DNA of 64,000 bases from Bacillus sp. FJAT-44742 (GCF_002797315.1 NZ_KZ454936.1:1425133-1489132); one strand, 5' to 3'; shown: positions 1-9,513, counted from the stretch's first letter. The notes: a model not told the origin generated them from the letters alone. A program made the numbers and translations.

Positions 1-1
1 T

Positions 2-253
2 GTTTATGGCATAGTACAAGGGGTAGGTTTTCGCAGGTACACTAGGAAGAATGCCGTTAAATACCGAATAAAAGGGTGGGTACGGAATAACACAAATGGT
101 ACGGTTGAAATTATCGCTCAAGGTACACCAAGCAGAATGGGACTGTTTATAGGGACAATACTAAATGGCCCGAAAAGAGCAAAAGTAGACAGCATACAAG
201 TTTCACCTTTAACTGAACTTACAAAATTTAGAAATTTCGAGATCCGCAGATAA
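2..253 (+). CDS. Acylphosphatase (5' end outside window)
   Basis: The frame reads VYGIVQGVGFRRYT at the window edge and GWVRNNTNGTVEI further on. These are the two acylphosphatase signatures: the phosphate-binding loop with its Arg, and the substrate Asn region. Acylphosphatases hydrolyse acyl phosphates in the cytoplasm. 83 residues are visible and the family is about 90 long, so only a few N-terminal residues are missing. A hairpin with a T-run follows the stop. The next downstream sequence is an ATP-grasp relic, so this may once have been a paired locus (inference). Confidence 0.85.
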   Translation, partial: VYGIVQGVGFRRYTRKNAVKYRIKGWVRNNTNGTVEIIAQGTPSRMGLFIGTILNGPKRAKVDSIQVSPLTELTKFRNFEIRR

Positions 254-301
254 ACTTGGAGAAACAATATTATTCAAGAACATTTATTTGCTTTTACCCT
301 G

Positions 302-339
302 GACGTTGCTTTCATTTCGTTAAATGCAGCGTCTTTTTT
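302..339 (+). terminator. Rho-independent terminator after acylphosphatase
   Basis: GACGTTGC and GCAGCGTC form an 8-bp stem with one G-U pair, followed directly by six T residues. Confidence 0.75.
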
Positions 340-497
340 GCGCAAACTATTTTGAAGTTTCCTATGAAATTAGTCACAAGTACAAGACCTCACTATGCAA
401 TTATAAAACAAATGTAATTAACAAATGAACGAAGAAAGGTATTTCGTTAGAAAAAATGAGGAAACAAAAAGTTGTAAGAAATATAAAAAGATTGTAA

Positions 498-681
498 TAT
501 GCTCGTTTTGGTGAAATGGGCATAGATATTGGAATAGATCAAGGGGGTAATCTTTGGATCATAGAGTGCAACGCGGAACCGGGAAAAAATTCGATGTGGG
601 TACTAAGTAAAAAAAACAATTGATAGAGCCTTTCTCAATCCGCTTCAATATGCAAAGCTCCTTGCTGAAAGGAAAGATTAA
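498..681 (+). pseudogene. Relic of a YheC/YheD-type ATP-grasp protein C-terminus
   Basis: One frame reads FGEMGIDIGIDQGGNLWIIE and then CNAEPGKNS, the C-terminal ATP-grasp signature of YheC/YheD family proteins. It runs into a TGA at 621. The characteristic ending (NPLQYAKLLAERKD) continues in another frame to a stop at 679-681. A stop lies just upstream at 495-497 and no N-terminal two-thirds of the gene is recognisable. The intact relative on the other strand starts within 1.6 kb, so this is probably a decayed paralogue. Confidence 0.8.
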
Positions 682-797
682 TGAAAGCAGGTGGTGTTGA
701 AAGGCAATACAATAACCTTAAAAGACACTGGGCGTTTATTTATTGATAAAATGGAAAGTTAATCTCTATATGGCTGAATTACACGCACAAAAAGAGC

Positions 798-824
798 AGG
801 TATTAGTCAAAAGAAATAATACCT
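798..824 (-). terminator. Terminator overlapping the stop of the ATP-grasp gene
   Basis: AGGTATTA and TAATACCT pair across 11 nt. On the minus strand GCTCTTTTTG follows. The hairpin overlaps the last codons of the ATP-grasp gene. Confidence 0.5.
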
Positions 825-2200
825 TGCTTTTCGATTTCAGTTACAAATGAAGAGCCAACGCCCTTAATTTTTTGTAAATCACTATAAGAAGTAAATGGCT
901 TCATCCTCCGTAATTCAATTATTTGTCGTGCTCTCTTTTCTCCTATCCTATGAATTTTAATAAGATCGGCAATGTCAGCCTTGTTTATTTGAATAAGATC
1001 CTGCTTGCCAGAAGAGCTATCTCGTAGTGAGGAGGGAGGTAGTTCAATTTGTTTGTCGTAATATGCTTTCCGAAAATCAGTCTCCTTTAGTGCTAAATAC
1101 TTTGCGTATTCAATGGGCTTTAAATAAATCTCGCGGGTTAATTTGAGGTTGTTTAATCGCTTTACGAATTTTTTTTGAGTTTTGCCGTTTACTTCTATAA
1201 TCCAGGGTTTCCCGGCTTCATCGAGTCCAAAATCTACACTGAGTTCTCCTAAGTGGCCCAGTTCTCTTTCGAGAGACTGAGCAGTCAACAGACTAACCAT
1301 TCTTATTTCATTTAGTGTCTTTACAGTTAGTTTGGTATCTCCTTCTAATATATCTTGGTAGCTTTTTAGTTCAGTACAAATATTGCTTATAAAGGAGTGA
1401 CTCTGGCCGACTCTGCAGAAACCATTGGAAATCGTCCATTTTCCTTCCTTATTTTTTTGGACATACATTCTAATGTCATAAATTTTCTGTTCAAAGAGAT
1501 CTAATGGAATATATTGCTGAATTAAATATTCCTTTTCACCTATTAATTGATTTACTTGATGAATAAAAGTGTCTTTATTAGTAGTGTTGATTTTGGCTGG
1601 AGTTACAACCCTCTCACATTGGTTTAGCAAATGAACATACTTATGCGGCGCAGTAGTAGAGTCCTTCTCAGTGTGGTGCCTTTCGATCGAGATGGTCTTA
1701 TACAGCGCAGAGAACAACCTGTATTTAAAGTCAACTGTCAGCTCAATAAAATAAACTCCTCGTCCGTGGTGTCCCATAGCCGGTTTTAGAATGAGGTTAC
1801 GGTAAAGGTGTAATAAATCTAAAACGTTTTCCGTTTGGTATAAAAACGTTTCCGGTAAATAATTGGAAATTGAGCTGTTTTTTAGAACTCTAAAAACTTC
1901 CCATTTGTTAAACCTAGTAATACAGTTAAAAACCTTGCCTTTGCCGATAGCCAATTCAAGGAAAGAGGTGATTTCGTAATTGGAAGAATACCGCCGGTTG
2001 TACACAACTGCTGGAAAAGGGCAAATTTGTTTTTTCCACATGCCTTTTTCGAATAACAATCCTTCAATTTCTTTTCCCTTCCAGTCAATTCCGTTCGGAT
2101 TAAATAGCAACAAATTTACACCTAATGATTCAGCTGCTTCATAGCTGGTTAAAGGGGTAAGTTTATCTACTAACATCCCAATCAAGGGTTTTGAATTCAT
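803..2200 (-). CDS. YheC/YheD-type ATP-grasp protein with C-terminal helix-hairpin-helix domain
   Basis: 465 residues. The first ~370 match the YheC/YheD ATP-grasp family, linked in Bacillus to the spore coat: an N-terminal IGMLVD start, LILKPAMGHHGRGVYFIE in the middle, and the metal-binding LSVDFGLDEAGKPWIIEVNG near the end. A Ser-rich linker follows. Residues ~400-465 read IQINKADIADLIKIHRIGEK, then RARQIIELRR and IKGVGSSF, which is a ComEA-like double helix-hairpin-helix. That tail is not part of ordinary YheC or YheD. The ligase substrate is unknown for the family. The ATG is preceded by AAAAAAGGAG. A small beta-rich ORF lies just upstream on the same strand. Confidence 0.85.
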   Translation of the reverse strand: MNSKPLIGMLVDKLTPLTSYEAAESLGVNLLLFNPNGIDWKGKEIEGLLFEKGMWKKQICPFPAVVYNRRYSSNYEITSFLELAIGKGKVFNCITRFNKWEVFRVLKNSSISNYLPETFLYQTENVLDLLHLYRNLILKPAMGHHGRGVYFIELTVDFKYRLFSALYKTISIERHHTEKDSTTAPHKYVHLLNQCERVVTPAKINTTNKDTFIHQVNQLIGEKEYLIQQYIPLDLFEQKIYDIRMYVQKNKEGKWTISNGFCRVGQSHSFISNICTELKSYQDILEGDTKLTVKTLNEIRMVSLLTAQSLERELGHLGELSVDFGLDEAGKPWIIEVNGKTQKKFVKRLNNLKLTREIYLKPIEYAKYLALKETDFRKAYYDKQIELPPSSLRDSSSGKQDLIQINKADIADLIKIHRIGEKRARQIIELRRMKPFTSYSDLQKIKGVGSSFVTEIEKQGIISFD

Positions 2201-2311
2201 GTTGAATGACTCCTTTTTTTGCCCATAGGGTCAATATGTAGGTTGGGCTGCTCCTTTAATTTTGAGCTGCCCGGAAACGCTTACGGAGTAGCGGTGTATG
2301 AGCAACAGAAG

Positions 2312-2551
2312 TTAAATCAAATCCGCCTGAATCGTAAGAGTGACCTCGCCAATGCCATCTACGTTAACGGTTGCTTCTACACCGTTTGTTGGGCAGGGGA
2401 TCTCTCTGCTCTCTCCAAGTACATCTATGTCAGCCGTACCATTTATGACAGGAAATGCTGCATCTGTAAAAACAGTGATGGGCTGCGAAAGAGCAGCACC
2501 CTCAATTTCTGTGATCTCCACAGTGACTGCAGCTAAATTCGGTATCGCCAA
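2312..2551 (-). CDS. Small beta-rich hypothetical protein (79 aa)
   Basis: Starts at a TTG with a strong AAAAGGGGG ribosome binding site 6 nt upstream. The sequence (MAIPNLAAVTVEITEIEG onward) is rich in alternating Val/Ile/Thr and is acidic, which suggests a small beta-sandwich. It has no signal peptide and only one cysteine. I do not recognise the family. It lies directly upstream of the ATP-grasp/HhH gene on the same strand, so the two may be co-transcribed. Confidence 0.55.
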   Translation of the reverse strand: MAIPNLAAVTVEITEIEGAALSQPITVFTDAAFPVINGTADIDVLGESREIPCPTNGVEATVNVDGIGEVTLTIQADLI

Positions 2552-2589
2552 ACTAATGCCCCCTTTTAAAAAATTGCGGTTTCTTTAAA

Positions 2590-3100
2590 TACTAATGCAA
2601 TTTTGCTGTGTAATCGTCTTCCTGCACTTCGCCGGTTTTGCGGTAGCGTAACACTCGTTTCATCTCCAATACCGCGCTGGTAATGCTCCTTTGCTAAAGT
2701 CCGTTGCGGCTCCTAACGGCATTGAATCTTCATCTGACTGTTATGTGTCTTGCGTCTAACCGTTTATCCGTTGAGTAGGAAAGGAAATTCATTAAGACGA
2801 TAAGAACAATCAATACTTACTTAATAACAGAGTCTTCTTTATACCCATGATATGTATCTGGGTTTCATTTGATTGGTTATTTGACCCGGTAGGTTGGGCT
2901 TTGTTGGTTCTGGAAACCGCATGCGTCTCGGGATTGTAACTATACTCCTTTGTATTGCGGTTTTTATGACGATTTATAAATACAGCCCTAAACCAAAAAT
3001 TTATGTTTTTGCCTGCTTAAGAAGGGGGTAGAGAAAGTAATATGACAAAAATGGTAAAAATCCTACATAGGGGTTTAACACATTTATTCCATAAAGAAAG
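2590..3100. other. 511-base gap with no convincing gene
   Basis: No ORF here has family resemblance. On the minus strand a 23-codon frame (MKRVLRYRKTGEVQEDDYTA onward, about 2598-2669) ends shortly before the 79-aa gene and might be a tiny leader, but its ribosome binding site is poorly spaced. The half next to fdhA should hold the fdh promoter; no clear consensus is visible. Confidence 0.4.
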
Positions 3101-3109
3101 GGTGTTTAG

Positions 3110-6073
3110 ATGGGAAAAGAAGTGAGAGTTCAAGTAAATGGTGTGGAAACACCAGCCAAGGAAGGGGAAAGCACCCTTGACTTTCTCAACAAAAGTTCCA
3201 TCGAGATTCCACAGGTATGCTATCATCCGAGCCTGGGGGCTATTAAGACGTGTGATACCTGTATCATTGAGGTGGATGGTGAACTGGTCCGCTCCTGTGA
3301 TACCCCCATTCAAAACGGCATGAAAATTGACACGGTTAAGCAGGATGTACAGGACGCTCAGGTGATTGCAATGGATCAAATTCTTCATAACCATGAATTG
3401 TACTGTACGGTCTGCGACTACAATAATGGGGGCTGTGAAGTTCACAATACCGTTAAAGATATGCAGATTAATCATCAAAGCATTCCTTTTGAACAAAAGC
3501 CAGTGGAAAAAGATGAATCGCATCCATACTACCGCTATGATCCAGATCAATGCATTCTTTGCGGACGTTGTGTAGAAGCCTGTCAGGATCTTCAGGTAAC
3601 GGAAACGTTATCAATTGACTGGAGTCTGGAAAAACCTCGCGTGATTTGGGACAATGATGTGCCTATTAATGAATCTTCCTGCGTGAGCTGCGGCCACTGT
3701 TCCACTGTCTGCCCCTGTAACGCCATGATGGAGAAAGGTATGGAAGGCAATGCAGGCTATATGACAGGCATGAACCAGGAGACGTTGCGTCCGATGATTG
3801 AGATTACTAAAAATGTTGAAACCGGTTACGGGTCCATTTTGGCAATCTCTGAAATGGAAGCGGCTATGAGAGATGCAAAGATTAACAAGACAAAGACTGT
3901 ATGCACCTATTGCGGTGTGGGCTGCAGCTTTGATGTGTGGACTACTGAGGACAGGAATATCTTAAAAGTAGAACCTCAGCAGGAAGCCCCTGCAAACAGT
4001 ATTTCTACCTGTGTTAAGGGAAAGTTCGGCTGGGACTACGTAAATAGTGAGGAAAGGATCACAAAACCATTAATTCGTGAAAATGACTCTTTCCGCGAAG
4101 CAGAATGGAGTGAAGCTCTTTCTCTGATATCTGGAAAATTTACTGAGCTCATTGAGAAAGAAGGAAAAGATTCCTTAAGCTTTATCAGTTCCTCGAAAAC
4201 CACAAACGAGGAGTCTTATTTGATGCAAAAACTGGCCCGCGGCGTGATTGGTACTAATAACGTAGACAACTGTTCTCGTTACTGCCAGACACCTGCAACA
4301 GAAGGGTTATTCCGTACAGTCGGCTATGGTGGTGATTCAGGCGGAATTAAAGATATTGAACAGGCTGAACTGGTATTAATCATAGGGTCTAATACCTCTG
4401 AGTCTCACCCGGTGCTTGCTACTAGAGTGAAAAGATCACAAAAACTTCATGGACAGAAAGTCATCGTTGCTGATCTTCGTAAACATGAAATGGCAGAACG
4501 GTCTGACTTGTTTATTCAGCCTAAAGGCGGATCAGATTTAGTATGGCTGTCAGCGGTTACAAAATATATTATTGAACAAGGCTGGGCCGATGACGATTTT
4601 CTGGAAAAGAGAGTAAATGGGCTTGATGAATATATAAAAAGCCTTGAGCCTTATACCATGGAATACGCAGAAGAAGTGACAGGCATTGATCAGAAAACCC
4701 TTGAGAGAGTGGCAAAAATGATTGCCGAGGCAAACACAGTATGTTCATTGTGGGCCATGGGAGTTACTCAGCATTTAGGAGGAAGTGATACGAGTACTGC
4801 GATTTCCAATCTTATGCTCATTACAGGAAATTATGGGAAACCCGGGGCAGGAACTTATCCCCTCCGCGGCCATAACAATGTACAAGGCGCAAGTGACTTC
4901 GGAAGTATGCCTAATCGCTTCCCAGGCTACGAGCTGGTAACAGACGAAAATGTGCGAAAAAAATATGAAAAAGCGTGGGGTGTTGAGCTGTCCGGGGAGA
5001 TCGGTTTAAACAACCATGAAATGGTCGCCGCTATCCATGAAGGATCAGTAAAAGGAATGTACCTAAAGGGAGAAGATATGGGTATTGTTGATTCTAACCT
5101 TAACTATGTGCATGCCGCCTTTGAAAAGCTGGACTTCTTTGTTGTACAGGATGTATTTTTGTCAAAGACGGCTCAATTTGCTGATGTGGTTCTTCCTGCA
5201 AGTCCAAGTCTTGAAAAAGAGGGGACATTTACCAATACGGAAAGAAGGATTCAACGTCTTTACCAGGCATTAGAACCTCTTGGCGACTCAAAACCCGACT
5301 GGCAGATAATCACTGAGGTAGCCAATTCTCTTGGCGCGGGGTGGAGCTATTCACATCCTAAAGAGATTATGGAAGAAGCCGCCAGCCTGGCTCCGTTGTT
5401 TTCTGGAGTTACCTATGAACGTCTTGAGGGCTATGAAAGTCTGCAGTGGCCGGTAGCTGCTGATGGCACAGATACGCCTTTACTTTTTGAGAAGGAGTTC
5501 CCGTTCCCTGACGGCAAAGCAAGATTGTACCCGGTTTCCTGGACTATGCCGATTCAGTATGAAGAAGAATATGACCTTCATGTGAATAATGGGCGTCTCC
5601 TTGAGCATTTCCATGAAGGCAATATGACGTACAAAGCAGAGGGGATCACAAGCAAAACACCACAGGCCTGGGTAGAGGTCTCACCTGACCTTGCTGAAGA
5701 GAGGGGATTAGAAAGCGGAACGTTAGTGAGACTGTCCTCTCCTTATGGATCAGTCAAGCTTCAATGCCTCGTTACAGACCGGGTAAAAGGAAAAGAGCTT
5801 TACATCCCAATGAATGACTCCGGGGAAGGGGCAATTAACTATTTAACGAGCAGTAAAGCAGATAAAGACACGGATACTCCTGCTTACAAAGAAGTGTCAG
5901 CCAAAATGGAGATACTGGAAGCGAAGGGAAAAAGTCCTCTTCCAAGCACTAATCATCGAAACGGCAACCCGCAGCCGCAAATTGGCGTGAAAGTAGAGGA
6001 AAAGTGGAAGAGAAAAGACTATGTATTCCCAGGGGATGTTGTCAGAAAGGGGCGTAAGGTGAAAAATGGCTAA
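3110..6073 (+). CDS. fdhA: Formate dehydrogenase alpha subunit, Mo-dependent, Cys type
   Basis: 987 residues, the length of B. subtilis YrhE/YjgC. It oxidises formate to CO2. The domains in order are: an N-terminal 2Fe-2S ferredoxin domain (Cys residues in [16 protein letters not shown]), a His/Cys cluster ([20 protein letters not shown]), two 4Fe-4S sites ([11 protein letters not shown] and [13 protein letters not shown]), a catalytic-domain cluster ([11 protein letters not shown]), and the molybdopterin domains. The active-site metal ligand is Cys392 in NCSRYCQTP, encoded by TGC, so this is the cysteine form and not selenocysteine. The GTG-rich end overlaps the next gene by 8 nt. The ribosome binding site is AGAAAGGGTG. 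Confidence 0.96.
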   Translation: MGKEVRVQVNGVETPAKEGESTLDFLNKSSIEIPQVCYHPSLGAIKTCDTCIIEVDGELVRSCDTPIQNGMKIDTVKQDVQDAQVIAMDQILHNHELYCTVCDYNNGGCEVHNTVKDMQINHQSIPFEQKPVEKDESHPYYRYDPDQCILCGRCVEACQDLQVTETLSIDWSLEKPRVIWDNDVPINESSCVSCGHCSTVCPCNAMMEKGMEGNAGYMTGMNQETLRPMIEITKNVETGYGSILAISEMEAAMRDAKINKTKTVCTYCGVGCSFDVWTTEDRNILKVEPQQEAPANSISTCVKGKFGWDYVNSEERITKPLIRENDSFREAEWSEALSLISGKFTELIEKEGKDSLSFISSSKTTNEESYLMQKLARGVIGTNNVDNCSRYCQTPATEGLFRTVGYGGDSGGIKDIEQAELVLIIGSNTSESHPVLATRVKRSQKLHGQKVIVADLRKHEMAERSDLFIQPKGGSDLVWLSAVTKYIIEQGWADDDFLEKRVNGLDEYIKSLEPYTMEYAEEVTGIDQKTLERVAKMIAEANTVCSLWAMGVTQHLGGSDTSTAISNLMLITGNYGKPGAGTYPLRGHNNVQGASDFGSMPNRFPGYELVTDENVRKKYEKAWGVELSGEIGLNNHEMVAAIHEGSVKGMYLKGEDMGIVDSNLNYVHAAFEKLDFFVVQDVFLSKTAQFADVVLPASPSLEKEGTFTNTERRIQRLYQALEPLGDSKPDWQIITEVANSLGAGWSYSHPKEIMEEAASLAPLFSGVTYERLEGYESLQWPVAADGTDTPLLFEKEFPFPDGKARLYPVSWTMPIQYEEEYDLHVNNGRLLEHFHEGNMTYKAEGITSKTPQAWVEVSPDLAEERGLESGTLVRLSSPYGSVKLQCLVTDRVKGKELYIPMNDSGEGAINYLTSSKADKDTDTPAYKEVSAKMEILEAKGKSPLPSTNHRNGNPQPQIGVKVEEKWKRKDYVFPGDVVRKGRKVKNG

Positions 6074-6560
6074 ACCAATTAAAGCAATTAAGCCAATGGA
6101 ACTGTCACCAGAGGAAAAGAAGCAGCAGGACCTGGAAGAGATTCAGGATGCTCTTGTGGAAAACAAGGATTCTATCCTTGAAACCATTAAGCTTTTCAAT
6201 AACCTTCATACCTCAGGGGCGACCTCTATGGTAAACGGGCTCCTTTCAGAAGGAGATAAAGTATTAGATATCATTGTTAAAGAAGCAAGCAAACCTGAAA
6301 ACACCAATACTCTAAAAAATCTGCTTCTTATGATTGGCACCCTCGGCACGATTAATGTAAAAGAATTGGAGCCTATCCTTCTTAAAGTAAATACAGGCAT
6401 CGAACGGGTGGCTCATCACTCCGATTCTGAAGCTAAAACAAGTACGATGAGTCTTTTAAAAGCAATGCGTGATCCTGAGATAAACAGGGCGGTAACCTTA
6501 ATGCTCACCTTTTTGCGAGGAATGGGAGAAGAGACGGAATCCATGGAAAGAAACCGATAG
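6066..6560 (+). CDS. DUF1641 protein, formate dehydrogenase partner (YrhD/YjgD-like)
   Basis: 164 residues, mostly helical, with the DUF1641 core in the second half ([20 protein letters not shown], then [19 protein letters not shown]). The ATG overlaps the 3' end of fdhA by 8 nt, so the two are translationally coupled. In B. subtilis both formate dehydrogenase genes have the same partner. The exact role is not known; an accessory or small-subunit function is usually inferred. Confidence 0.9.
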   Translation: MAKPIKAIKPMELSPEEKKQQDLEEIQDALVENKDSILETIKLFNNLHTSGATSMVNGLLSEGDKVLDIIVKEASKPENTNTLKNLLLMIGTLGTINVKELEPILLKVNTGIERVAHHSDSEAKTSTMSLLKAMRDPEINRAVTLMLTFLRGMGEETESMERNR

Positions 6561-6568
6561 AATTGGAG

Positions 6569-6590
6569 CCTGTGCATTCTATTGCACAGG
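6569..6590 (+). promoter_or_regulatory. Intercistronic hairpin
   Basis: CCTGTGCA and TGCACAGG form a perfect 8-bp stem with a 6-nt loop between the DUF1641 gene and the transporter. There is no T-run, so it is more likely an mRNA processing or stability element than a terminator. Confidence 0.5.
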
Positions 6591-6632
6591 TTCATGTCTA
6601 AGCCAAATTACATTAGAGGAGATGACGTCGAT

Positions 6633-7883
6633 TTGGAAACGAATAAAAATCGTTGGCTGATTGCCGCAGCAGCAGTTGGAATTCATATCTCGATTGGTTC
6701 TGTTTACTCCTGGAGCGTATTTACTACTCCTCTAAATGAAGAGTTTAATTGGAATCTGACGGCGATTTCTCTTACTTTTAGCATCGCAATCCTATTCCTC
6801 GGTTTATCTGCTGCGTTTATGGGTCACTTCGTGGAAAAGCATGGTCCCCGCCGCTCAGGACTGGTTTCTACTATTTTTTTCGGAGTAGGAATGATAGGTT
6901 CAGGAGCTGCCATCCAGATTGAATCTATTTATCTTCTCTATCTATTTTATGGAGTGCTTGGGGGCATAGGTCTTGGCGTAGGATACATTACTCCGGTTTC
7001 TACCCTGGTAAAATGGTTTCCAGACAGACGAGGACTTGCTACTGGATTAGCGATCATGGGTTTTGGTTTTGCCTCGTTAATTGCCAGTCCAGTCATTCAG
7101 GCACTGATTGAAGGAGCGGGAATTGCAAGCACCTTTTACATTTTAGGGGCAATCTATTTTGTCATTATGCTGGTGTCAGCTCTTTATCTTCAAAAGCCTC
7201 CCGAAGGCTGGATGCCAAAAGGGATGCGAGAAAAAGAGGAGGAAGGGAAAAGTTCTCCAAAGGAGGACCTCTCGTATTTAACGGCCAATGAAGCGATAAA
7301 AACAAGAAGGTTCTATTTTTTATGGCTGATGCTTTTTATTAACGTAACCTGCGGCATTGCCATATTGTCCGTTGCCTCGCCAATGGCCCAGGAAATTGCT
7401 GGACTCACAGCCGGAGCAGCTGCTGCCATGGTAGGAATTATGGGGTTCTTTAATGGAGCCGGCCGCTTAGCGTGGGCATCAATTTCAGATTATATTGGCC
7501 GGCCTAACGTGTATACAGCATTTTTTGCTATTCAGGTAGTATCGTTTATTTTATTGCCCAATATTACGCAGGCTTTACTCTTCCAGATCATTGTTTTCCT
7601 GATTATGACTTGTTACGGAGGGGGCTTCGCTTCAATTCCGGCATATATTGGTGATATTTTTGGTACTAAGCAGCTCGGAGCAATACACGGCTACATTCTT
7701 ACAGCCTGGGCTGCAGCAGGTTTAGCAGGTCCCGTTCTCGTTTCCTGGCTCCGGGAAACAACAGACAGTTATGCGTTAACCATGTATATTTTCGGTGGAA
7801 TGTTTGTCGTGGCCCTCTTCGTCTCCCTATGGATACGCAGTGATATAAAGAGACTTAGAGAAGAGAAGCAGAGTGCAGCATAA
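6633..7883 (+). CDS. OFA-family MFS transporter (oxalate/formate antiporter type)
   Basis: About 416 residues with twelve predicted membrane spans and the OFA-family start ETNKNRWLIAAAAVGIHI, then GSVYSWSVF. The family imports or exchanges small carboxylates such as formate and oxalate, which fits its place behind formate dehydrogenase. I chose TTG at 6633. AGAGGAG lies 11 nt upstream, and relatives begin at this point. The upstream in-frame TTG at 6582 lies inside a hairpin and lacks a ribosome binding site. Substrate specificity is inferred from context. Confidence 0.85.
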   Translation: METNKNRWLIAAAAVGIHISIGSVYSWSVFTTPLNEEFNWNLTAISLTFSIAILFLGLSAAFMGHFVEKHGPRRSGLVSTIFFGVGMIGSGAAIQIESIYLLYLFYGVLGGIGLGVGYITPVSTLVKWFPDRRGLATGLAIMGFGFASLIASPVIQALIEGAGIASTFYILGAIYFVIMLVSALYLQKPPEGWMPKGMREKEEEGKSSPKEDLSYLTANEAIKTRRFYFLWLMLFINVTCGIAILSVASPMAQEIAGLTAGAAAAMVGIMGFFNGAGRLAWASISDYIGRPNVYTAFFAIQVVSFILLPNITQALLFQIIVFLIMTCYGGGFASIPAYIGDIFGTKQLGAIHGYILTAWAAAGLAGPVLVSWLRETTDSYALTMYIFGGMFVVALFVSLWIRSDIKRLREEKQSAA

Positions 7884-7981
7884 AGGGAAATAGACCGAAA
7901 GCCGGGATTTCAATCCAACGTTTAATAGGGGTAGCCCCTGGGAATCTTTTCTACAAAGCGTAGGAAAGGTGGTTAATAGAT

Positions 7982-8221
7982 ATGTCAAAGCCAGGACTAA
8001 CAACTTTAAAACCAGGAGCAGTTTATTCTGCAAAAGAGCTGGACAGCTTTGTTTCCACTACTGATGTGCTTTTGTTATCTACCAATGAAAGCCATATTTT
8101 CTCTCACCCGGAGCGTGAGTACAAAGTAACTCATGAGTTTGAAGGTTTCTTTGAACATTACCAGGAAGATGGAGAAAAGCATTATCGTGAAAAAAAAGCA
8201 TACGTTGTTGAAAAAGTATAA
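7982..8221 (+). CDS. Hypothetical protein (79 aa) downstream of formate operon
   Basis: ATG preceded by GGAAAGGTGG with good spacing. The protein (MSKPGLTTLKPGAVYSAKEL at the start) is soluble and charged, with no Cys. I do not recognise a family. It is on the same strand 98 nt after the OFA transporter and may belong to that transcript. A dispersed repeat begins right after its stop. Confidence 0.6.
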   Translation: MSKPGLTTLKPGAVYSAKELDSFVSTTDVLLLSTNESHIFSHPEREYKVTHEFEGFFEHYQEDGEKHYREKKAYVVEKV

Positions 8222-8230
8222 GGAAAACGG

Positions 8231-8340
8231 GAAGAGGCTGGGACAAAACTCAGCTAAAATAGAAGGGCCTTCACCGTCAGTGAGGGCCCTTACTTATATT
8301 ATAATTCTGTTGGTTGATTGTTCAAAAATACACTCGCTGG
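8231..8340. repeat. Dispersed repeat 'GCTGGGACAAAA', copy 1
   Basis: About 105 nt nearly identical to 21918-22025. Both contain AGAGGCTGGRACAAAAC, a GGGCCTTCACCG/CGGTGAGGGCC-type hairpin, ACTTATATTATAATTCTG and GGTTGATTGTT. The outer arm TGGGACAAAACT (8239-8250) has its complement AGTTTTGTCCCA at 8588-8599, far away across an inserted second element. The core hairpin would also terminate transcription. Confidence 0.8.
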
Positions 8341-8500
8341 CACCTAAAGGCCCAAGTACGACATCCGTTCAAGCTTCATTTCATTCGTATTCACGGTGTC
8401 TTCTATGCAGCGGGCAAGGCTTAGCTAGCCGGGTGAAACCCCCGGCAGCTCTTCAGCTCTTGCTTTTCCCGCAGGCGTCTCGTGACGTTTGAACAATCAA
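8314..8500. repeat. 187-bp element with TTGATTGTTCAAA terminal inverted repeats
   Basis: TTGATTGTTCAAA at 8314-8326 and its exact complement TTTGAACAATCAA at 8488-8500 bound a structured segment. On the minus strand the interior reads GCCTGCGGGAAAAGCAAGAG then CTGAAGAGC, and carries GACACCGTGAATACGAATGA. The last motif recurs nearly unchanged at 12425-12445 (GACACCGTGAATGCGCATGA). It resembles the non-coding palindromic repeats scattered in Bacillaceae genomes. No ORF of note is inside. Confidence 0.75.
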
Positions 8501-8533
8501 CGACAAACTTATAATAGTTTTGAATCCAATCAT

Positions 8534-8570
8534 AAGGCTCCAATTTTGAAAAGACGATAATTGGAGCCTT
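8534..8570. terminator. Bidirectional terminator
   Basis: AAGGCTCCAATT and AATTGGAGCCTT form a perfect 12-bp stem. It overlaps the stop codon of the minus-strand exporter gene. Confidence 0.7.
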
Positions 8571-9513
8571 ATTTACTTAGATGAGACAGTTTTGTCCCAT
8601 TCTCTTTTTCTTGCGTTGGGGTGAACTTTCTTTTTCTTGAAAAAATAGATAAAAGAACGGATGAAAAAATGAAAAAGATTCCAGCTATTTGCCACACTGA
8701 CAAATAATCGCTAAATATAGTGACCCCTACCAATATGGCTACTATTGGCTCTACCGTTGATAAAATGGCTGCATGAGAAGCTTCTATATATTTTAAGCCT
8801 GCTGTGTAAAGGACATAAGCAAGGATGGTGGAGATTAATACGCTTCCCACGGCATATAACCAAACCGCCGGTTCAGTAAATGGTTCAAGATTCCGCTCAA
8901 TTCCACTCACAGGTAGCAAAAAGACACTTCCGCACAGCATGGAATAAGAGGTAATCGTAATCGAATTATATTTTCTGCTCACAAACTTTCCAATGACACT
9001 GTACAATGCACAAAAGAAGCCTGAGGCAAGTCCAAACATAAGCACCTGAGCAGTAATAGTCATTGAGCCTCCTGGCAGTAATCCAGCAACTAAGGCACAG
9101 CCGAGCAAAGTAGAGAATATTGCCATTATTTTGTTTGGAGTGAGAGCTTCTTTAAAGAATATTCTTGATAATAAAGCTACAAAGACAGGACTCGTATACA
9201 GGAGAATGACAGCGACCGATAAAGAGGATTGTTCCATTACTGTAAAGTAGCACCAGTTAAAGAAGGCAATACTCACAACGCCGAGACCGATAAAATGAAT
9301 GAGGTCCCGTCCGTGTATTTTCAGAAGATACGGCTTAAGAGCGCCAACAAACATGAACATAATCACAGCAGAAAGAGTCATGCGTATAGTGACTACTTCC
9401 ACCGGTGTAAATCCAAACGTGTATAGCTGCTGGACAAACAGACCGGTTACTCCCCAAAATGAAGCGCCAGCAAGCGTCATCCCATAAGCTGTAAGAGGAC
9501 GCACGTCTATCAC
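8569..9513 (-). CDS. EamA/DMT-family transporter
   Basis: 314 residues with ten predicted membrane segments in two EamA repeats. The start is MIDVRPLTAYGMTLAGASFW and a second repeat begins near SGFFCALYSVIGKF. EamA proteins export small metabolites or amino acids; the substrate cannot be told. Late in the second repeat is the conserved SHAAILSTVEPIVAILVG. The last residues (GTKLSHLSK) are encoded by the arm of a dispersed repeat, so the C-terminus was probably altered when that repeat was inserted. Confidence 0.85.
   Translation of the reverse strand: MIDVRPLTAYGMTLAGASFWGVTGLFVQQLYTFGFTPVEVVTIRMTLSAVIMFMFVGALKPYLLKIHGRDLIHFIGLGVVSIAFFNWCYFTVMEQSSLSVAVILLYTSPVFVALLSRIFFKEALTPNKIMAIFSTLLGCALVAGLLPGGSMTITAQVLMFGLASGFFCALYSVIGKFVSRKYNSITITSYSMLCGSVFLLPVSGIERNLEPFTEPAVWLYAVGSVLISTILAYVLYTAGLKYIEASHAAILSTVEPIVAILVGVTIFSDYLSVWQIAGIFFIFSSVLLSIFSRKRKFTPTQEKENGTKLSHLSK

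Noticed and set aside
2219-2588. Plus-strand frames of 82-105 codons over the 79-aa gene
   Set aside because: They are antisense to a frame with a better ribosome binding site and have no gene-like features.
3042-3125. A 27-codon ORF (MTKMVKILHRGLTHLFHKER) overlapping the fdhA start, with AAGGGGG upstream
   Set aside because: Spacing to the ribosome binding site is too long and there is no family support.
4283-4285. Possible selenocysteine in formate dehydrogenase
   Set aside because: The active-site codon is TGC (Cys392), so FDH is not a selenoprotein here.
8133-8492. A 119-codon frame after the 79-aa gene
   Set aside because: It runs through two dispersed repeats and has no ribosome binding site.
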